Assembly: GCA_937870605.1 (NCBI GenBank)
Contig: CALMZW010000210.1
Span: 1 to 8,387, forward strand
Direction: 5' to 3'
DNA from: an uncultured Synergistaceae bacterium
GTDB lineage: Bacteria; Synergistota; Synergistia; Synergistales; Aminobacteriaceae
Length of the DNA stretch: 8,387 nt
Shown: one piece after another, positions 5,585 to 8,387 of the stretch
Numbering within the stretch: the stretch's first letter is position 1
Layout of the letters: every line of letters starts with the position of its first letter
Position numbers and translations under genes: made by a program
Notes under the pieces: generated by a model
The model's input: the letters and a program-made list of their open reading frames with translations, nothing else
Databases searched by the model: none
Told to the model about the DNA's origin: nothing

Positions 5585-8387
5585 CAATCGCATCCGTCCG
5601 TTTCTCGACAGGATGGAACGACTCTGCGGCGTGTCTTTCACGGTTGAAACGGCTTCTGCGCTTCGTTCGCCGTCGGGGGGCGCTGAAATGTGTTCCAGCG
5701 TCCTCGATATCAGGATGACGGATGACCGGATTCCGGAGCTTCCGCTCATGGGGGACTCCGGTGAAGGAATGCATTCGTGGACTCTACGATGGATTCTTCC
5801 CGTCCCGCTTCCTGAATCGGACGCTCCTGAAGGTGACGAACGAAATCTCTTCAGTCTGCCGGATGGACGTGCCTACAGGACTCCCCTCCTTCTCGTCCGC
5901 CCTGGGAGCGGGACAACGGACGCCCCGGAAGACAAGCCGGGGCTCGCATTTGACGCAAGCGATTCGCACGTCGTCTCTTCCTGGTGGCTCTTTTGCAGGA
6001 AATGCTGGAAGCATTTTGCGGATTCGGTGAACCGGGAGGCGTCCGAACCGATCCAAATGGATCAGATTATTCGTCTTGAGGCAGGTCTGAATGCCCCGTG
6101 GACCGATTCCCGCGCCAGGGGACGGCTGTATGCCGAAGCTCTTGGCGATGATTCAAACCCGCTTCTGGCGATCGAATGCGAGCGGAAGATCGAAATCAAC
6201 TGGAGAGGAGAACACGGAGGCGAAACTTTTCGGCGTCCGCACGAAACCCATCGGCGCCGCATCTGTCCGTTTCAGACGCCGGAGTCGAAACGCATCGGGC
6301 TCTCGCTCCATCTCGCCGCGGATGCCGCATGGAACAGCGACTCGCTTTCGATCGACCGGGGGCGACAGACGCTTTCGATCGCATGCGGGATGATTCCGTA
6401 TCCGAACCACACGGACGGCCCCCGCCTTTTGATGGGAGGGAAGAATCTGAAACAGGCGGAGACCGGCATCGCCGCGCCGGAGCCGCCGCGTGTCCCCGGT
6501 GCGCTCGAGGGTAATGTGATGCAGGAGATCCCCGCTCTTGTCGATGGAAACCATCACGACGAAGCATGGCGTTTTTCCCCGTACCTCGGCAGAAACCTGA
6601 TGGTTGCAATCATGCCGTACGAAGGCTTTACGTATGAAGACGGCCTTGTGGTCCGCTCATCGGCCGCTGAGGCGTTTCGGATTCCCGAGTATTGTTTCAG
6701 GCTGCGGAAGATATTCCGGGAAATATGCATTCCTCTCTCCGGCGGGCATGTCCCTGACGAGGCATCCGTCCGGCGAATTCTCGCCGATCGTTTTTCCGGC
6801 GTGAGGGGGAAAATATACGGTTTTTCGACTCCTCTTCCCTCCCTTGCGCCGCTCGCACGACAAACGGAACGGGGATTCAAGGATCTGGACTGCGGCGTGT
6901 ACCCATTTTTTCTCGAGGGAAAGCTCGCGGATATCGAAGCGGGAATGACGCTCGGACGCCCGAAGGGCGAAGACTCTGGACGCTATCTTCCGATCGATCT
7001 CAAGCTGACGCTTCATTTCGTCGCGGACCTTCCTCTGGGATTCGGGGACAAGATGACCGGACGCCACGGAAACAAGGGCGTCATCACCCGGATTCTCGAG
7101 GACCGGGAGGCTCCCGTCGCAATCATCGATGGAAAGGAAGTTCCCGTCGATCTGATGATTTCACCGTGTTCGGTGATCGGCAGAAAGAACCTCGGACAAG
7201 TCCTCGAGATGGTGCATGGACTCCTGCTCACGAGGACGAAGTCGCCGGGGTCGTTCAAGGTTCCTTCAAACAGGCTCCTGACGTCGGAAGAGTTCGAAGG
7301 GCTTTTCCCACTGTTGAAGGAGATGGGAAGCGACAACTCGGGACTTTTCGAGGTTCGTCTCGCTGACGGGCGTTCGGTTCGCGCCTTTGTCGGCCCGCAG
7401 TACTTCGCGCGGTTGCACCACCACGCCCTGCGAAAACTCCAGGCGCGCGGAGCGTACGGACCGGATTCCCCATTGTCCGGCCTCCCGGAGCGCGGCGGCG
7501 CGAGAACGGCTCAACGAATGGGCGAGATGGAACACTGGTCTGTAGCGGGATATCCGGTGAACAGCGGGGCTCTCCCTCTCGGCGAGAAACTGTTGTTCGG
7601 TTTGCGGAAAAGCCGTTCGGGGAAAGAAGAATCCGTATCTTCCTCCGGGACGGAATCCTTGCGGACCTTTGTTCCGGATGTCCTGAGGTGTCTCGGGATG
7701 TCCGTTTCGACGACTCGCGATGAACGCGGAGAATCGCTCTCGATCTCCCGCCCGGACGATCCGGGAATCGATGCGACGGCGGAACGCGAATGCGCCGCGT
7801 GGGCTCTTCGCATTCCTGCCGATGAAAAGAGCGGACCGGGTGTTCGGCTCGTATGCCGACAACTCCCGTCTTCAAGGACTCCCGGCGAGGTCGCCCGCAC
7901 GGCGCTTGGGGGAGCGGACATCCCCCTTCCCTTCAGGGCCGACGGCGCCCTGTGCGTCGTTCCATCCATCCGCGAACAGCTGGGAAACGAGGGCTTTTCC
8001 GCCTTGCGTCGTCTCACCGATTCTCTCGCCTTTTGTGACACGAAGCTTGAAAACGGAGAGTCCGTCTCCGAAGGAGCGAGGGAAAAACTCAAGAATGATC
8101 TGAAGCGATACAGGGAGCTTCTTTCGAGTCTTCTTTTCGGAAAGGAAGGCGTCCTTCGCAAAGATATGATGGGGCGACGCTTCTCGTCGAGCGGACGCGC
8201 CGTAATCACCCCGGTTCCATCTCTCCGTCCGGACGAAGTGCTCCTCCCCTGGGTCATGGCTCGCGAGATTCTCTCCGGCGCTCCGGACGTCGCCGGGCGT
8301 CTGAATCTGAAGCACCGGCCCGCTGACTGCGAGACTCTCCGGCAGGCCTTCGAGGATTCCCCCGTCTGGGTCCTTCTCATCAGGCAG
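5562..8387 (+). CDS. Compact single-chain RNA polymerase, fused beta-beta' core (3' end outside window)
   Basis: 942 codons are open and the gene continues past the edge. The ATGATG start at 5562 (second ATG 5565) follows GGAAG at 5554-5558 and overlaps the CARF-HD stop. RpoB-like blocks in order: DDSNPL (196-201), ICPFQTPES (234-242), MGGKNLKQA (291-299), GRNLMVAIMPYEGFTYEDG (343-361), GDKMTGRHGNKG (495-506), PVDLMISP..GRKNLGQVLEM (528-550), QRMGEMEHW (651-659), and a beta C-terminus-like ESLRTFVPDVLRCLGMSV (698-715). RpoC-like blocks: VVPSIREQL (799-807), a short helical hairpin, GKEGVLRKDMMGRRFSSSGR (860-879) and VLLIRQ (937-942). Likely catalytic equivalents of E. coli beta are E359/D360 (E813/D814), K497 (K1065), K505 (K1073) and R541 (R1106). 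Residues 1-195 replace the large beta N-terminal lobes; a lone CRKC lies at 145-148. No zinc ribbon, flap tip or full clamp is seen. Housekeeping subunits are over 2,700 residues together, so this is a specialised enzyme, comparable in reduction to YonO or plasmid-borne fused polymerases. Its template is unknown. Confidence 0.93.
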   Translation, partial: MMAQSFIDNRIRPFLDRMERLCGVSFTVETASALRSPSGGAEMCSSVLDIRMTDDRIPELPLMGDSGEGMHSWTLRWILPVPLPESDAPEGDERNLFSLPDGRAYRTPLLLVRPGSGTTDAPEDKPGLAFDASDSHVVSSWWLFCRKCWKHFADSVNREASEPIQMDQIIRLEAGLNAPWTDSRARGRLYAEALGDDSNPLLAIECERKIEINWRGEHGGETFRRPHETHRRRICPFQTPESKRIGLSLHLAADAAWNSDSLSIDRGRQTLSIACGMIPYPNHTDGPRLLMGGKNLKQAETGIAAPEPPRVPGALEGNVMQEIPALVDGNHHDEAWRFSPYLGRNLMVAIMPYEGFTYEDGLVVRSSAAEAFRIPEYCFRLRKIFREICIPLSGGHVPDEASVRRILADRFSGVRGKIYGFSTPLPSLAPLARQTERGFKDLDCGVYPFFLEGKLADIEAGMTLGRPKGEDSGRYLPIDLKLTLHFVADLPLGFGDKMTGRHGNKGVITRILEDREAPVAIIDGKEVPVDLMISPCSVIGRKNLGQVLEMVHGLLLTRTKSPGSFKVPSNRLLTSEEFEGLFPLLKEMGSDNSGLFEVRLADGRSVRAFVGPQYFARLHHHALRKLQARGAYGPDSPLSGLPERGGARTAQRMGEMEHWSVAGYPVNSGALPLGEKLLFGLRKSRSGKEESVSSSGTESLRTFVPDVLRCLGMSVSTTRDERGESLSISRPDDPGIDATAERECAAWALRIPADEKSGPGVRLVCRQLPSSRTPGEVARTALGGADIPLPFRADGALCVVPSIREQLGNEGFSALRRLTDSLAFCDTKLENGESVSEGAREKLKNDLKRYRELLSSLLFGKEGVLRKDMMGRRFSSSGRAVITPVPSLRPDEVLLPWVMAREILSGAPDVAGRLNLKHRPADCETLRQAFEDSPVWVLLIRQ

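Noticed and set aside
7511..8380. A 289-codon minus-strand open frame, and another of 206 codons at 7255-7875
   Set aside because: Both are Arg/Ser-rich shadows lying antisense to conserved RpoB/RpoC motifs of the polymerase gene.
1..8387. CRISPR repeat-spacer array
   Set aside because: No regularly spaced direct repeats of 23-40 bp were seen; the only direct repeat is the short coding one in the helicase.
5562..8387. Housekeeping rpoB or rpoC, or a natural full-length rpoBC fusion
   Set aside because: Spacing between motifs is far shorter than in any housekeeping subunit, key substructures are absent, and the neighbours are a CARF-HD protein and cas genes rather than ribosomal protein genes.

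Overview
The window looks like part of a bacterial type III CRISPR-Cas accessory (defence) region. Coding sequence is GC-rich at third codon positions, intergenic DNA is AT-rich, and start codons are preceded by strong AAAGGAG-type Shine-Dalgarno sequences. The sequence gives no secure basis for naming a taxon. No CRISPR array, tRNA, rRNA, transposase or integrase is visible.

Layout. The genes form two divergent units on either side of an intergenic region at about 3130-3283. The leftward unit (minus strand) reads: a 48-residue very basic small protein (3129-2983), an 862-residue superfamily 2 helicase of the MrfA/YprA/Hrq1 type (2907-319), a 194-bp gap with a promoter-like sequence and a strong hairpin, and then the first 41 codons of a probable Cmr1 RAMP protein (124 to beyond position 1). 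The rightward unit (plus strand) reads: a CARF-HD protein (3284-5584) and, overlapping it by 23 bp, a large open gene (5562 to the window end, 942 codons seen).

The rightward large gene is the main discovery. It is a single-chain, strongly reduced RNA polymerase in which the cores of the bacterial beta and beta' subunits are fused. The signature motifs appear in the same order as in RpoB: DxxNPL, ICPxxTPES, GGKNLKQA, GRNLMVAIMPYEGFTYEDG, GDKMTGRHGNKG, PVDLMISP..GRKNLGQVLE and QRMGEMEHW. An RpoC-like block follows: VVPSIREQL, GKEGVLRKDMMGRRFSSSGRAVI and VLLIRQ. The window ends just before the place where the metal-binding NADFDGD loop of beta' should be. Most of the beta N-terminal lobes, the beta flap, the beta' zinc ribbon and much of the beta' clamp are missing.

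How the genes may work together (inference). In type III-B systems the Cmr complex recognises foreign RNA and its Cas10 subunit makes cyclic oligoadenylates. The CARF domain of the CARF-HD protein would sense that messenger and control its HD phosphohydrolase. The overlap of that gene with the polymerase gene suggests the two proteins are made together. The helicase and the polymerase suggest that nucleic-acid unwinding and RNA synthesis are part of the response, for example RNA-templated or sigma-independent transcription. I know of no described type III CRISPR system built from these parts, so the combination is the finding most worth following up.
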